A stretch of DNA of 20,888 nucleotides. Origin: Bacteroidota bacterium (GTDB lineage: Bacteria; Bacteroidota; Bacteroidia; Chitinophagales; Chitinophagaceae). The DNA lies in the NCBI GenBank assembly GCA_025361325.1, contig JANYAL010000414.1, positions 1 to 20,888 of the forward strand. The letters are read 5' to 3'. The notes under the pieces are model-generated. The model saw nothing but the letters and a program-made list of their open reading frames with translations, ran no database searches and was not told the DNA's origin. Positions 5,773-13,306 of this stretch are shown in pieces; position 1 is the first letter of the stretch; every line of letters begins with the position of its first letter. A program made the translations under genes and the position numbers.

Positions 5773-8673
5773 ATGAGAATGAAAAATATACTAAAAATAC
5801 CAATCCTGCTGTTCTTTTTCAGCCTTGCCTGTCTTGCAGGTATGGGCCAGAATATCATTTTAAAGGGAAAACTGTCAGATAAAACGGACAAGTCGGCATT
5901 AATCGGGGCAACGGTAAGTCTCACCCCGCAGCGCGACTCTACTCAAAAAAAGATCAGGATATCCGATTCAAAAGGAAATTTCGAATTCATTGATCTTACT
6001 GCAGGTGGGTATGTATTGCGGGTAAGCTCAAGCGGTTATGAGAAGATTGAACAACGGATCAATGTGCAGGCTAGTAATAATGTTCCAATTGTAATCCCCA
6101 TTGGAAAATTGGCAACTGAGCTCCAGGGAGTTACGGTTATTGCAAATGCACCAATCAGGCAAAAGGTGGATACCACCGAATTCAGTGCCAACCAGTATAA
6201 AGTGAATCCTGATGCTACGGCTGAAGACCTGATCAAGAAATTACCAGGACTGGTCATTGACAAGGCCGGTAATGTAACTACCATGGGCGACCAGGTGAAG
6301 AAGGTTACCGTGGATGGCCGTGATTTCTTTGGTGATGATGCCACGGCTGCACTCAGGAACCTGCCGGCAGATATCATTGATAAGATACAGGTCTTTGATA
6401 AACTCAGCGACCAGGCGGCTTTCACCGGATTCGATGATGGCAACAGTGTAAAAGCCATCAATATTATCACTAAATCAGGCATGCGCAACGGACAGTTCGG
6501 AAGGGTATATGCGGGGTATGGTACAGATGACCGTTACAGTGCAGGCGGAAACGTAAGTTTTTTTAAGAAGGATCGCAGGATATCGCTTGTTGGCCTCTTT
6601 AACAATATCAACCAGCAGAATTTTTCTTCTGAAGATTTGTTGGGTGTAACGAGCAGCAGTGGCGGCCGTGGTGGTGGCGGCAGCCGTGGCGGCCGTGGCG
6701 GTGGTAGTTTTGGAGGAGGAGGAGGCGGCAGTTTTGGCGGTGGCGGAAACAACTTTTTGGTAGGCCAGCAAAACGGTATCAGTGCAACCAATGCATTCGG
6801 CATCAACTATTCGGACCAATGGGGTAAGAAACTGACTGTTTCCGGAAGTTATTTTTTCAATAACAGCAATACGAATAATAATCAGAGCTCCAGTACACAG
6901 TATTTCATCAAGAATGCTGCTGACCAATTTTATAATGAGACCGATCTGTCCTCTTCAAAGAATTATAACAACAGGGTAAACCTGCGTTTCGAGTATAAGC
7001 TCGACGACAAGAACTCCATCTTATTCACCCCGGCCCTGAGTTATCAGAAAAACAATTCAATCACTGGCATCAACGGGTTAAGTTTCCTGACGGCAACTAA
7101 TTTACTGAGTTCCACCATAAGCAATACTACGACTAATACCTCGGGGTATAACTCAAATAACAACCTGTTGTTCAGGCATGCTTTTGCCAAAAAAGGGAGG
7201 ACCATCTCCCTGAACCTGAGTGTAGGACTGAATCACAAGGACGGCGACACGTACCTGGGTTCCTTAAACCAATATTATGATTCCACCGGAACGCGCCATA
7301 TCAATACCAACCAGTATAAGAATCTGCTGGTGAATGGCACTACGCATTCGGCCTCGCTGGTGTATACGGAACCGATCGGGAAAAAAGGGCAGCTGCAGCT
7401 AAACTATTCCCCTTCCATTTCAAAAAACAAATCGGACCAGGAAGTATTCAATTTTGACAGTTCCATCAGCAAGTATTCCGCTTTTGATACCGGCTATTCT
7501 AATAAATTCAATAATACCACGTCCTCGCAAACCGCGGGCATCAGTTACCGGTTGGGCGACAGGGACAACATGTTTGCCATCGGCCTGAACTATAAATATC
7601 TGGAACTGAACAGTGACCAGGCATTTCCAAAAACATTAAAAGTTAACGCCACTTTCAACAACATACTTCCCAACCTAATGTGGCGTAAGAAAATATCTGC
7701 ATTCAGCACAGTCAACATCATGTACAGGGCTTCTACCAGTCCTCCTTCTATTTCTCAGTTACAGAATGTGATCGATAACAGCAATACCTTACTGGTTACC
7801 AGCGGTAATCCCGATCTCAAGCAGCAACTGACCAATACCTTAAGTACAAGGTATACGTATACGAATACAAGGGCGGGGTCTAGCTTCTTTGCAAACCTAT
7901 TCCTGCAACAGGCCAGTAATTATGTGGCCAACGCTACTTATCTGGCAAAGTCGGATTCTGCTTTATCCAGCGCGATCACCTTGTACCGGGGTTCCCAATT
8001 ATCCAAACCGGTAAACCTGGACGGATATGTAAGCTTACGTTCCTTTTTAACATTTGCCACTCCATTGAAATTCATCAAATCAAACCTGAATTTAAGCGGG
8101 GGAATAACGTATTCAAAACTCCCGGGCCTGGTGAATGGCAACAACAGCATTTCCAATAATTATACCTATAATACCGGTATCGGTCTTGCCAGTAATATCA
8201 GCCAGTATGTGGATTTTAATATCTCCTACAATGCGGCCTTCAACAATACCCGGAATTCACTGGATGCCACCAAGAATACGAATTATGTAACCCAAAATGC
8301 CGAATTGCAGTTCAACCTGCTGGATAAGAAGGGATGGTTCCTGCAAAGTGATATAACAAATACAACTTACAGTGGCCTTGGAGCCGGGTATAACCAGAAT
8401 TACTGGCTATGGAACGGTGGCTTTGGAAAGAAGTTCCTGAAGAACCAGGCCGGTGAGTTGAAATTTTCTGTATTCGACCTGTTAAAACAAAACAACAGTA
8501 TCACCCGCACGGTAGACCCAAGTTATATACAGGATGTACGCAACCAGGTACTGCAGCAGTATTTCCTGCTCAGCTTCACGTACAAGCTTAAGAATTTCGG
8601 TGTTGCAAAACCAGCATTTAATAACTCCCAGGAAAGAGACAGGATGGGTCCTGGTGGGTTCAGGCCGTTTTAG
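5773..8673 (+). CDS. Outer-membrane beta-barrel protein with carboxypeptidase-like regulatory domain
   Basis: A 966-residue outer-membrane protein. It has a signal peptide (residues 1 to about 26, ending GMGQ), a carboxypeptidase-regulatory-like domain (about 27-115, LIGATVSLTP to GYVLRVSSSGYEK), a TonB-receptor-like plug (about 120-235, with DLIKKLPGLVIDKAG, VTVDGRDFFGDD and the NIITKSG end), then a long barrel of the OMP_b-brl type ending GGFRPF. A Gly/Arg/Ser-rich stretch lies at about 297-325. Related proteins are annotated as TonB-dependent receptors or outer-membrane beta-barrel proteins; I cannot name a ligand, and no SusD-like partner is present. ATG at 5779 is an alternative start. 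The sigma-factor gene follows 30 nt downstream, so readthrough would link expression of barrel and regulators. Confidence 0.85.
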   Translation: MRMKNILKIPILLFFFSLACLAGMGQNIILKGKLSDKTDKSALIGATVSLTPQRDSTQKKIRISDSKGNFEFIDLTAGGYVLRVSSSGYEKIEQRINVQASNNVPIVIPIGKLATELQGVTVIANAPIRQKVDTTEFSANQYKVNPDATAEDLIKKLPGLVIDKAGNVTTMGDQVKKVTVDGRDFFGDDATAALRNLPADIIDKIQVFDKLSDQAAFTGFDDGNSVKAINIITKSGMRNGQFGRVYAGYGTDDRYSAGGNVSFFKKDRRISLVGLFNNINQQNFSSEDLLGVTSSSGGRGGGGSRGGRGGGSFGGGGGGSFGGGGNNFLVGQQNGISATNAFGINYSDQWGKKLTVSGSYFFNNSNTNNNQSSSTQYFIKNAADQFYNETDLSSSKNYNNRVNLRFEYKLDDKNSILFTPALSYQKNNSITGINGLSFLTATNLLSSTISNTTTNTSGYNSNNNLLFRHAFAKKGRTISLNLSVGLNHKDGDTYLGSLNQYYDSTGTRHINTNQYKNLLVNGTTHSASLVYTEPIGKKGQLQLNYSPSISKNKSDQEVFNFDSSISKYSAFDTGYSNKFNNTTSSQTAGISYRLGDRDNMFAIGLNYKYLELNSDQAFPKTLKVNATFNNILPNLMWRKKISAFSTVNIMYRASTSPPSISQLQNVIDNSNTLLVTSGNPDLKQQLTNTLSTRYTYTNTRAGSSFFANLFLQQASNYVANATYLAKSDSALSSAITLYRGSQLSKPVNLDGYVSLRSFLTFATPLKFIKSNLNLSGGITYSKLPGLVNGNNSISNNYTYNTGIGLASNISQYVDFNISYNAAFNNTRNSLDATKNTNYVTQNAELQFNLLDKKGWFLQSDITNTTYSGLGAGYNQNYWLWNGGFGKKFLKNQAGELKFSVFDLLKQNNSITRTVDPSYIQDVRNQVLQQYFLLSFTYKLKNFGVAKPAFNNSQERDRMGPGGFRPF
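6661..6747 (+). repeat. Gly-rich low-complexity coding repeat
   Basis: GGN-codon runs encode a block of glycine, arginine and serine within the barrel gene, including two copies of GSFGGGG (with upstream units GGRGGGG and GGRGGG). It is in frame and does not disrupt the gene. It probably forms a flexible surface or early-barrel loop, and such runs are prone to length variation by slippage. Confidence 0.7.
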
Positions 8674-8674
8674 T

Positions 8675-8682
8675 TATATTTA
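8675..8682 (+). promoter_or_regulatory. Possible internal promoter before the ECF sigma gene
   Basis: TATATTTA directly after the barrel stop codon is one base off TAnnTTTG and would give a leader of about 17 nt to the GTG at 8704. It would allow sigma-factor synthesis independent of the barrel promoter. There is no clear -33 element. Confidence 0.25.
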
Positions 8683-8703
8683 GGCTGAACAAAATGACCG
8701 AAT

Positions 8704-9288
8704 GTGCTGCACCAGGAAGAACTAATTGCCGGACTACAGGCGCGTGATGAATCAGCTTTCCGAAAGCTGGTGGAGGAGTGGCAGGATATGGTGTATAATA
8801 CTGCACTGGGAATCGTGCAGAACGTAGCGGATGCGGATGATATCACACAGGATGTTTTCATACAGGTGTATCAGTCCGTAAGTTCTTTCAAAGGCGAATC
8901 AAAACTGTCTACCTGGCTGTACAAGATCACCTTGTCCAAGGCACTTGATCATGAAAAGAAAAGGAAGCGAAAAAAACGAGTTGCTTTTATAGAAAGTTTA
9001 TTTGGCAACAGGGAGGATGAGCATTTACACCCGGTGGATTTTGATCATCCCGGCGTTCAACTGGAGCAAAAGGAAAGAGCTGCAGAATTGTTTACAGCTT
9101 TGCAGCAGCTTCCCGGGAAACAGCAGATGGCTTTTACCCTGCATAAACTTGAGGGGCAGAGCTACCAGGAGATCGCTGCCATACTGGGAACCAGTTTATA
9201 TGCGGTGGAATCTTTGATGGGCAGGGCAAAGAATAATTTAAAAAAGATACTGGATAATTATTACAGACAGCAAAAAACAGAGAAATAA
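8704..9288 (+). CDS. ECF-type RNA polymerase sigma factor
   Basis: A 194-residue group IV sigma factor. Region 2 runs from about residue 18 to 85 (VEEWQDMVYNTALGIVQN, DADDITQDVFIQVYQSV, STWLYKITLSKALDHEKKRKR), and region 4 from about 120 to 185 (LQQLPGKQQMAFTLHKLEG, SYQEIAAILGTSLYAVESLM, GRAKNNLKKIL). There is no region 3, as expected for ECF factors. The start codon must be GTG at 8704 or later, because an in-frame TGA lies at 8695-8697; the two nearby ATGs (8694, 8702) are in other frames. It is followed by a one-TM putative anti-sigma gene and a CnrX/ZraP-like sensor gene, which points to metal or envelope signalling. A plausible target is the shared motif before the barrel and Spy-like genes. 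Confidence 0.9.
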   Translation: MLHQEELIAGLQARDESAFRKLVEEWQDMVYNTALGIVQNVADADDITQDVFIQVYQSVSSFKGESKLSTWLYKITLSKALDHEKKRKRKKRVAFIESLFGNREDEHLHPVDFDHPGVQLEQKERAAELFTALQQLPGKQQMAFTLHKLEGQSYQEIAAILGTSLYAVESLMGRAKNNLKKILDNYYRQQKTEK

Positions 9289-9304
9289 ACCAAAAGAATT
9301 GAAC

Positions 9305-9637
9305 ATGGAAGACCCTATTCACAGAATGACCGAAGAAGCGCTCAGCAGCCTTGATCATATAACCCGTGCTTCCCCAAAACCCTATCTGATGACAAGGATC
9401 CGGGCACGTATGGACAGGTCCGCTGAAAGTGCCTGGGAAAAGGCTGGCAAGTTCTTATCCCGGCCGGCAGTTGCATTTACCGGGCTGTTCCTGGTGATCG
9501 GGTTCAATGTCGGGATCATGGTAAGCAACAATTCATCCGTGGACAATACCGTCAATACAGAACAGCAACAACTGACCGCTGATGATTTTTCCACTTCGGT
9601 CGTTTCATTATATGACACAGAAAACCTACAACCCTAA
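9305..9637 (+). CDS. Small one-TM protein, putative anti-sigma factor
   Basis: A 110-residue protein with about 50 N-terminal, mostly helical residues, one membrane helix (about 52-70, VAFTGLFLVIGFNVGIMV) and a short outer tail. It has no zinc-binding anti-sigma motif. The position directly after an ECF sigma gene and the topology (short cytoplasmic N-terminus, single TM) resemble CnrY, the anti-sigma factor of CnrH, but I see no clear sequence similarity, so the role comes from context. A TTG at 9299 is an alternative start; ATG at 9305 is preferred. Its stop codon overlaps the next start (TAATG), so translation of the two is probably coupled. Confidence 0.65.
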   Translation: MEDPIHRMTEEALSSLDHITRASPKPYLMTRIRARMDRSAESAWEKAGKFLSRPAVAFTGLFLVIGFNVGIMVSNNSSVDNTVNTEQQQLTADDFSTSVVSLYDTENLQP

Positions 9638-10110
9638 TGAGCACCCAAACAAAGAATAAGATACTGGTAATAGCCGTCGCCATTTTATTACTCACAAATA
9701 TGGCCATGCTTTTCTTTTTCCTGAAATACCGGGAACACGGAAAGAAGGGATGGCATGGTGACCATGAGGCCATCATGTCGGGATTTCTTCAAAAGCAGGT
9801 TGGTTTCACCCCCCAACAGATACAGCAGTATGATACCTTAAGTAAAGAGCATCGCGACAAGATGAAAGCCATGTTCGACGAAGCAGGGAAGAACCGGGAA
9901 AGCCAGTTGAAACAGCTGGCTGCAGCTGGCTTCAGTGATTCTGCCATCAACAGCACAGCCGAACAATCATCGGGTAAACAAAAGATACTGGCAGTAAGCA
10001 TGTTTCAGCACCTGCGGGATGTACGCGGATTATGTACACCGGCCCAGGTCCCCGTCTTTGATTCGCTCGTTTCTACCATCCTGGGCAGGCACGATGAGAG
10101 AAAAAAATAA
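9637..10110 (+). CDS. Membrane-anchored periplasmic heavy-metal sensor (CnrX/ZraP/CpxP-like)
   Basis: A 157-residue protein with an N-terminal membrane anchor (about residues 9-29) and a helical periplasmic domain. The domain has the pattern of the periplasmic heavy-metal-sensor family: GFTPQQIQQYDTLSKEHRDKM, a second long helix, then FQHLRDVRGLCTPAQVPVFDSLV. Possible metal ligands are the histidines just after the anchor (REHGKKGWHGDHE) and the His-Cys region near residues 128-136. In CnrYXH-type systems the CnrX sensor controls the anti-sigma factor from the periplasm; here the neighbouring one-TM protein could be the partner. Its start codon overlaps the stop of that gene. The sensed signal is unknown. 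Confidence 0.8.
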   Translation: MSTQTKNKILVIAVAILLLTNMAMLFFFLKYREHGKKGWHGDHEAIMSGFLQKQVGFTPQQIQQYDTLSKEHRDKMKAMFDEAGKNRESQLKQLAAAGFSDSAINSTAEQSSGKQKILAVSMFQHLRDVRGLCTPAQVPVFDSLVSTILGRHDERKK

Positions 10111-10130
10111 CGAGCAGATAACAAACAAAG

Positions 10131-10160
10131 CGACGGTTTCATATAACAAGGTCGTCTAAT
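10131..10160 (+). promoter_or_regulatory. Putative ECF-sigma promoter, copy 2 (Spy-like gene)
   Basis: CGACGGTTT (10131-10139) and GTCGTCTAAT (10151-10160), with the same 11-nt spacing as the copy before the barrel gene. It ends 30 nt before the ATG at 10191, leaving a normal leader of roughly 25 nt. Confidence 0.5.
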
Positions 10161-10190
10161 CAATAAACACTAAACTTTAATAAGCACAAC

Positions 10191-10586
10191 ATGAAAAGAC
10201 AAATTTGCATGGCAGTTTTCGCTGCTGTATTCAGTATGGCCTCCATGAACGCAGGGGCCCAGGGATTTCAAAGGAGAACAGTAGAAGAAAGGGTAAAAGC
10301 CGTTCACGAAAAACTGGACAGTGCTTTTAAACCGGGAACGGACAAACTGGCCCAGATCGATTCCATATTCACAAACAGTTATAAGATCACTGATGCTGCC
10401 CGTGAAGAAATGATGGCATCAGGCAGCATGGACAGAGATGCAATGCGGGCCAAAATGCAGGAAATAAACGGAGTACGGGATGAAAAGCTTAATAAAGTAC
10501 TGACGGAAGACCAAATGAAGATATGGAAGGATATCATTGAACCCTCTATGCGGCCACAAAGAGGAAACAGGCCTCCCGGACAATAA
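10191..10586 (+). CDS. Small secreted Spy/CpxP-like helical protein
   Basis: A 131-residue protein with a signal peptide (MKRQICMAVFAAVFSMASMN, cleavage near AGAQG) and a mature domain that is almost all charged helix: EERVKAVHEKLDSAF, TDKLAQIDSIFTNSY, DRDAMRAKMQEINGVRDEKL and the LTEDQMKIWKDI segment that is typical of Spy/LTXXQ-type periplasmic proteins. It ends in a short Arg/Pro/Gly tail. A periplasmic chaperone or metal-binding role is plausible by family, not proven. It is 80 nt after the sensor gene, with its own putative ECF promoter, and is followed by a strong terminator, so it is both the last gene of the cluster and a likely separate target. Confidence 0.75.
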   Translation: MKRQICMAVFAAVFSMASMNAGAQGFQRRTVEERVKAVHEKLDSAFKPGTDKLAQIDSIFTNSYKITDAAREEMMASGSMDRDAMRAKMQEINGVRDEKLNKVLTEDQMKIWKDIIEPSMRPQRGNRPPGQ

Positions 10587-10629
10587 TAAATGATGTTTCA
10601 ATAATTAGGTGATTTTTTGGTTGAGTTAT

Positions 10630-10663
10630 GCCCGGTTACTTTCCAGTAACGGGGCTTTTTTTT
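10630..10663 (+). terminator. Rho-independent terminator of the sigma/sensor/Spy-like cluster
   Basis: An 11-base stem with one mismatch (GCCCGGTTACT with AGTAACGGGGC), a 4-nt loop and eight T's (10656-10663). It lies 44 nt after the Spy-like gene. Confidence 0.85.
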
Positions 10664-10739
10664 ATTACGCTTAATGATGAAAGCCCTTTCAGCAGATTAT
10701 TTATCACCCAAAAGATGCTGATACAGTTTACAGGTTAGT

Positions 10740-10769
10740 AAAAAAGCACTCCCGTTCTCACGGGAATGC
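10740..10769 (-). terminator. Rho-independent terminator of the DUF2330 gene
   Basis: On the minus strand GCATTCCCGT and ACGGGAGTGC form a stem (one G-T or mismatch pair) with a 4-nt loop, followed by six T's. It lies 54 nt beyond the DUF2330 stop codon. With the plus-strand terminator at 10630-10663 it closes the convergent gap 10587-10822, in which I see no gene. Confidence 0.75.
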
Positions 10770-10822
10770 TCAGACCAAAACCCTGTATAACCAACTGCGA
10801 TCCTATTTATTTATAGTGAAAA

Positions 10823-12304
10823 CTATATAAATCCTTTCCATCTTAAAAGACCCGCACTTCCCAATATAACCACACTCATCAATACCAGTCCAACAGGGTA
10901 GTCAGGTCTTCTTTCCATTTCTTCTTTTACCTGGGGCATCAGGCTGGCGTATTGTGCATCCTTTACCTGTTCCTCATCATTGACAGACCTTGCATCATCC
11001 TGCCAGGTATCCATGTTCCTGCCGGTGAGAGCTGTCAAGTCCGCCAATTCATTCTTTCTCCTTGTCTTCAGCTCGTGGATGTATTTCTTTCCGGCGTCAC
11101 AGGTGAAGCTTCCTGTTGCAGGATGGGTGATGATATAACGTGCCTGAAAGGTTTCTGTATTCGGCGTAACCTGGAACATCAGGTCCTGCGGAAAGCTGTT
11201 CCTGTTATACCTGAAGTGCAGGCGCGTGAAATGAACATTCTTATTCTCGTTATCCGGTTCGTCATTATCCACATCAGTGTAATCCGTCCAGTCTTTTCCT
11301 TTCAGCCACCATACCCCGCTCTGTACCAGGTCCTGTTCACTGGGTGCAGTCGCGATACAGGGGTCGCAGTGGTAAAAGTTTTGCGGGCTAACATCCCAGG
11401 CATATTCCAGGAAACCCACGCTCTTATCCTCCTTCTTCCATTGGTTGTCGAAAAGATTGCCGTAAAAGACGCCGAAGTTCTTTTGTACGAACAGGGGAAT
11501 ATTTTTACCGGTAGGAATCTCCACATTGCGGTAATTGGTGCACTCAATGCGGCCCTTGCGTGTGAATGCGTAGACCACCAGGTCCTGGTCACCGTCGGCA
11601 TTGGCCATGCCCAGACGTATGGGGAGCATGAACTTGGGACTGTTGAAACTGATCTGTAAGGGGCGCAGGAAATCACCAGGCAGTTTTTTCTTCTCCGCCT
11701 CATTCACTTTCACCACAAAGAACTTCAGGTTGCTTTTGATATAGGGGTCCAGTACTTCCTCCGCACCGGCAGGTATCTTGTACCCATTCGTGGTAAGCCA
11801 TTCCTTTAGCCCGCCACTTTCTTTGGCACTTAGTATCAGGATATCGTATTCTCCCACCAGGTATTTTGCCTCGATCTTTACACCCATCATTTCATTCAAT
11901 ATAGCTCCACGGCCACTTTTATTGTAGCCCGTGGCAAGGTCCGCTTTCGGGGAAAACATCTTATCTTTTTCGGTATATACGGAGCAGGGATTCTCATCCC
12001 AGTATTCTACCAGGCGGGGCGCACTGTAATCGTTCAGTCTTTGGAAGATGGACTGGTCCACTACATGGATATCGTCCTTTCTCAGCACAACCGGAACCGG
12101 TACTACCATGGCAAAGTCCTTCACATCTCCTTTGTAGTCATTGTACATTGTAATTACGGTATGGTTGCCGTCACGTACCAGGATCACTTGTGATGTTTTG
12201 TTCTTAAGGGTTCCATCCGCCTTGCTTACATAGAAACCGCAGAAGGAATAGAGCAAGGGCGAAAGGGCAAGCATTGTTCCGATGATTAAAAGTTTTCTTT
12301 TCAT
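10823..12304 (-). CDS. DUF2330 periplasmic protein with C-terminal membrane anchor
   Basis: A 493-residue protein of the DUF2330 family. It has an N-terminal signal sequence (about 1-20) followed by CGFYVSKADGTL, and family-typical segments VILVRDGNHTVITM, FAMVVPVPV and VQKNFGVFYG. A cysteine pair CDPC lies at residues 313-316. The C-terminus has a single membrane helix (about 470-488) and a short basic end, so the main domain should sit outside the cytoplasmic membrane. The function of DUF2330 is unknown. It begins 23 nt after the stop of the RnfD-like gene, with an A-rich leader and no Shine-Dalgarno sequence, and the two probably form an operon. The CDPC pair could be redox-active or structural; this cannot be decided from sequence. 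Confidence 0.85.
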   Translation of the reverse strand: MKRKLLIIGTMLALSPLLYSFCGFYVSKADGTLKNKTSQVILVRDGNHTVITMYNDYKGDVKDFAMVVPVPVVLRKDDIHVVDQSIFQRLNDYSAPRLVEYWDENPCSVYTEKDKMFSPKADLATGYNKSGRGAILNEMMGVKIEAKYLVGEYDILILSAKESGGLKEWLTTNGYKIPAGAEEVLDPYIKSNLKFFVVKVNEAEKKKLPGDFLRPLQISFNSPKFMLPIRLGMANADGDQDLVVYAFTRKGRIECTNYRNVEIPTGKNIPLFVQKNFGVFYGNLFDNQWKKEDKSVGFLEYAWDVSPQNFYHCDPCIATAPSEQDLVQSGVWWLKGKDWTDYTDVDNDEPDNENKNVHFTRLHFRYNRNSFPQDLMFQVTPNTETFQARYIITHPATGSFTCDAGKKYIHELKTRRKNELADLTALTGRNMDTWQDDARSVNDEEQVKDAQYASLMPQVKEEMERRPDYPVGLVLMSVVILGSAGLLRWKGFI

Positions 12305-12327
12305 ACTATATTTTTTTTAGTGAATGA

Positions 12328-13218
12328 TTACATGACCGAATGGGTGTAAACAGATTGGATGAACCACTGCTCTTCCTGCCTGAGTTCCTTCCCAGTTCCC
12401 CACTGAAATGTTTTTGCCGGGAATAGTTTATCCAGAACAGGTACCAGGGGTTGTGCCAGAACCAGTATCCAGATGGGGGCACCATTGATGAAACGGAATG
12501 TGGCCATGTAAAAAGAAACGGCGGCAATAGCCACAGCCCAAATGATCCTTGCCCAGGCATGGTTGGGTGTTGTTTTAGGATCGGTGATCATGAAGAAGGA
12601 AAACAACAGCAGGCTTCCTGTGCTGATGGATTGTATAAAGAAATCAAGCGGCCAGCCCAGGTAAATCACCTGTCGCGCAAATAAAAGAAGTCCAAAGGTT
12701 CCCAGGAACGCCAGGCTGATATCCAACTTCTGCACCCGGGTGACAACAATAAAACCAAGGCTCAGTACCGCAAAGAGCATGACGATGCCACTGCCCCACT
12801 GCCCCGGGCTGATCCAGGCCTGATCGGTGAAAAAAAGTACGGCCACAATACCCAGTGCAGAAGGATTGAAAACATGTTTGCCATTCAAGCGAATGATGTA
12901 TTTTGATACAATGGATATCATAGCAGCCAATGCGGCAATATGCCAGTTATTGGTCTTCAGCAGTAAAGACAGGCCGAAAGAACTGATCAGTGCAGAAGGG
13001 ATACCTTTTCGCAGACCCTTCCACCAGGATGCTGAGCCTGTTCTGTGTGTATGGAAAATGATCTCACAAGAGAATTGGGTAAGCAGACTGCTGCCGAAAT
13101 AGGTTGCATACAGCCACCACTGTGCATTCCAGTGCAGGTACAGGATACCGTATGCTAGAAAGATAAACTGGAAGCTGACCTGGAAATAACGGGCATCCCT
13201 GAAAACAAGTGCGGGCAT
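12328..13218 (-). CDS. RnfD/NqrB-like integral membrane protein
   Basis: A 296-residue protein with eight to ten membrane helices. Two patterns place it in the NQR2/RnfD/RnfE family: GKHVFNPSALGI in mid-protein and TGSLLLFSFFMITDPKTTPN (about residues 202-221), which corresponds to the conserved TDPxT segment of RnfD. In full Rnf and Nqr complexes this subunit carries covalent FMN on a threonine in an SGAT-type motif and takes part in ion-coupled electron transfer. I cannot find such a motif here: the expected region reads WISPGQWGSG. No other rnf or nqr gene is in the window. It precedes the DUF2330 gene in an apparent two-gene operon, so it may be an orphan membrane redox or transport component. 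Confidence 0.75.
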   Translation of the reverse strand: MPALVFRDARYFQVSFQFIFLAYGILYLHWNAQWWLYATYFGSSLLTQFSCEIIFHTHRTGSASWWKGLRKGIPSALISSFGLSLLLKTNNWHIAALAAMISIVSKYIIRLNGKHVFNPSALGIVAVLFFTDQAWISPGQWGSGIVMLFAVLSLGFIVVTRVQKLDISLAFLGTFGLLLFARQVIYLGWPLDFFIQSISTGSLLLFSFFMITDPKTTPNHAWARIIWAVAIAAVSFYMATFRFINGAPIWILVLAQPLVPVLDKLFPAKTFQWGTGKELRQEEQWFIQSVYTHSVM

Positions 13219-13306
13219 ATAGCTGGTTTAGCCATAGGATGCAGGACCTGAAAATTTTGCACAAAAAAAAATCTAAGGAATTGTTAAGGTAAGATCAATA
13301 AACGGG

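Noticed and set aside
6475..6927. Open frames antisense to the Gly-rich part of the barrel gene
   Set aside because: Their Pro-rich or Ala/Thr-rich runs are simply the reverse complement of the GGN codon repeats.
10952..11659. 235-codon open frame antisense to the DUF2330 gene
   Set aside because: Covered by a clear family member on the minus strand; no motif or leader of its own.
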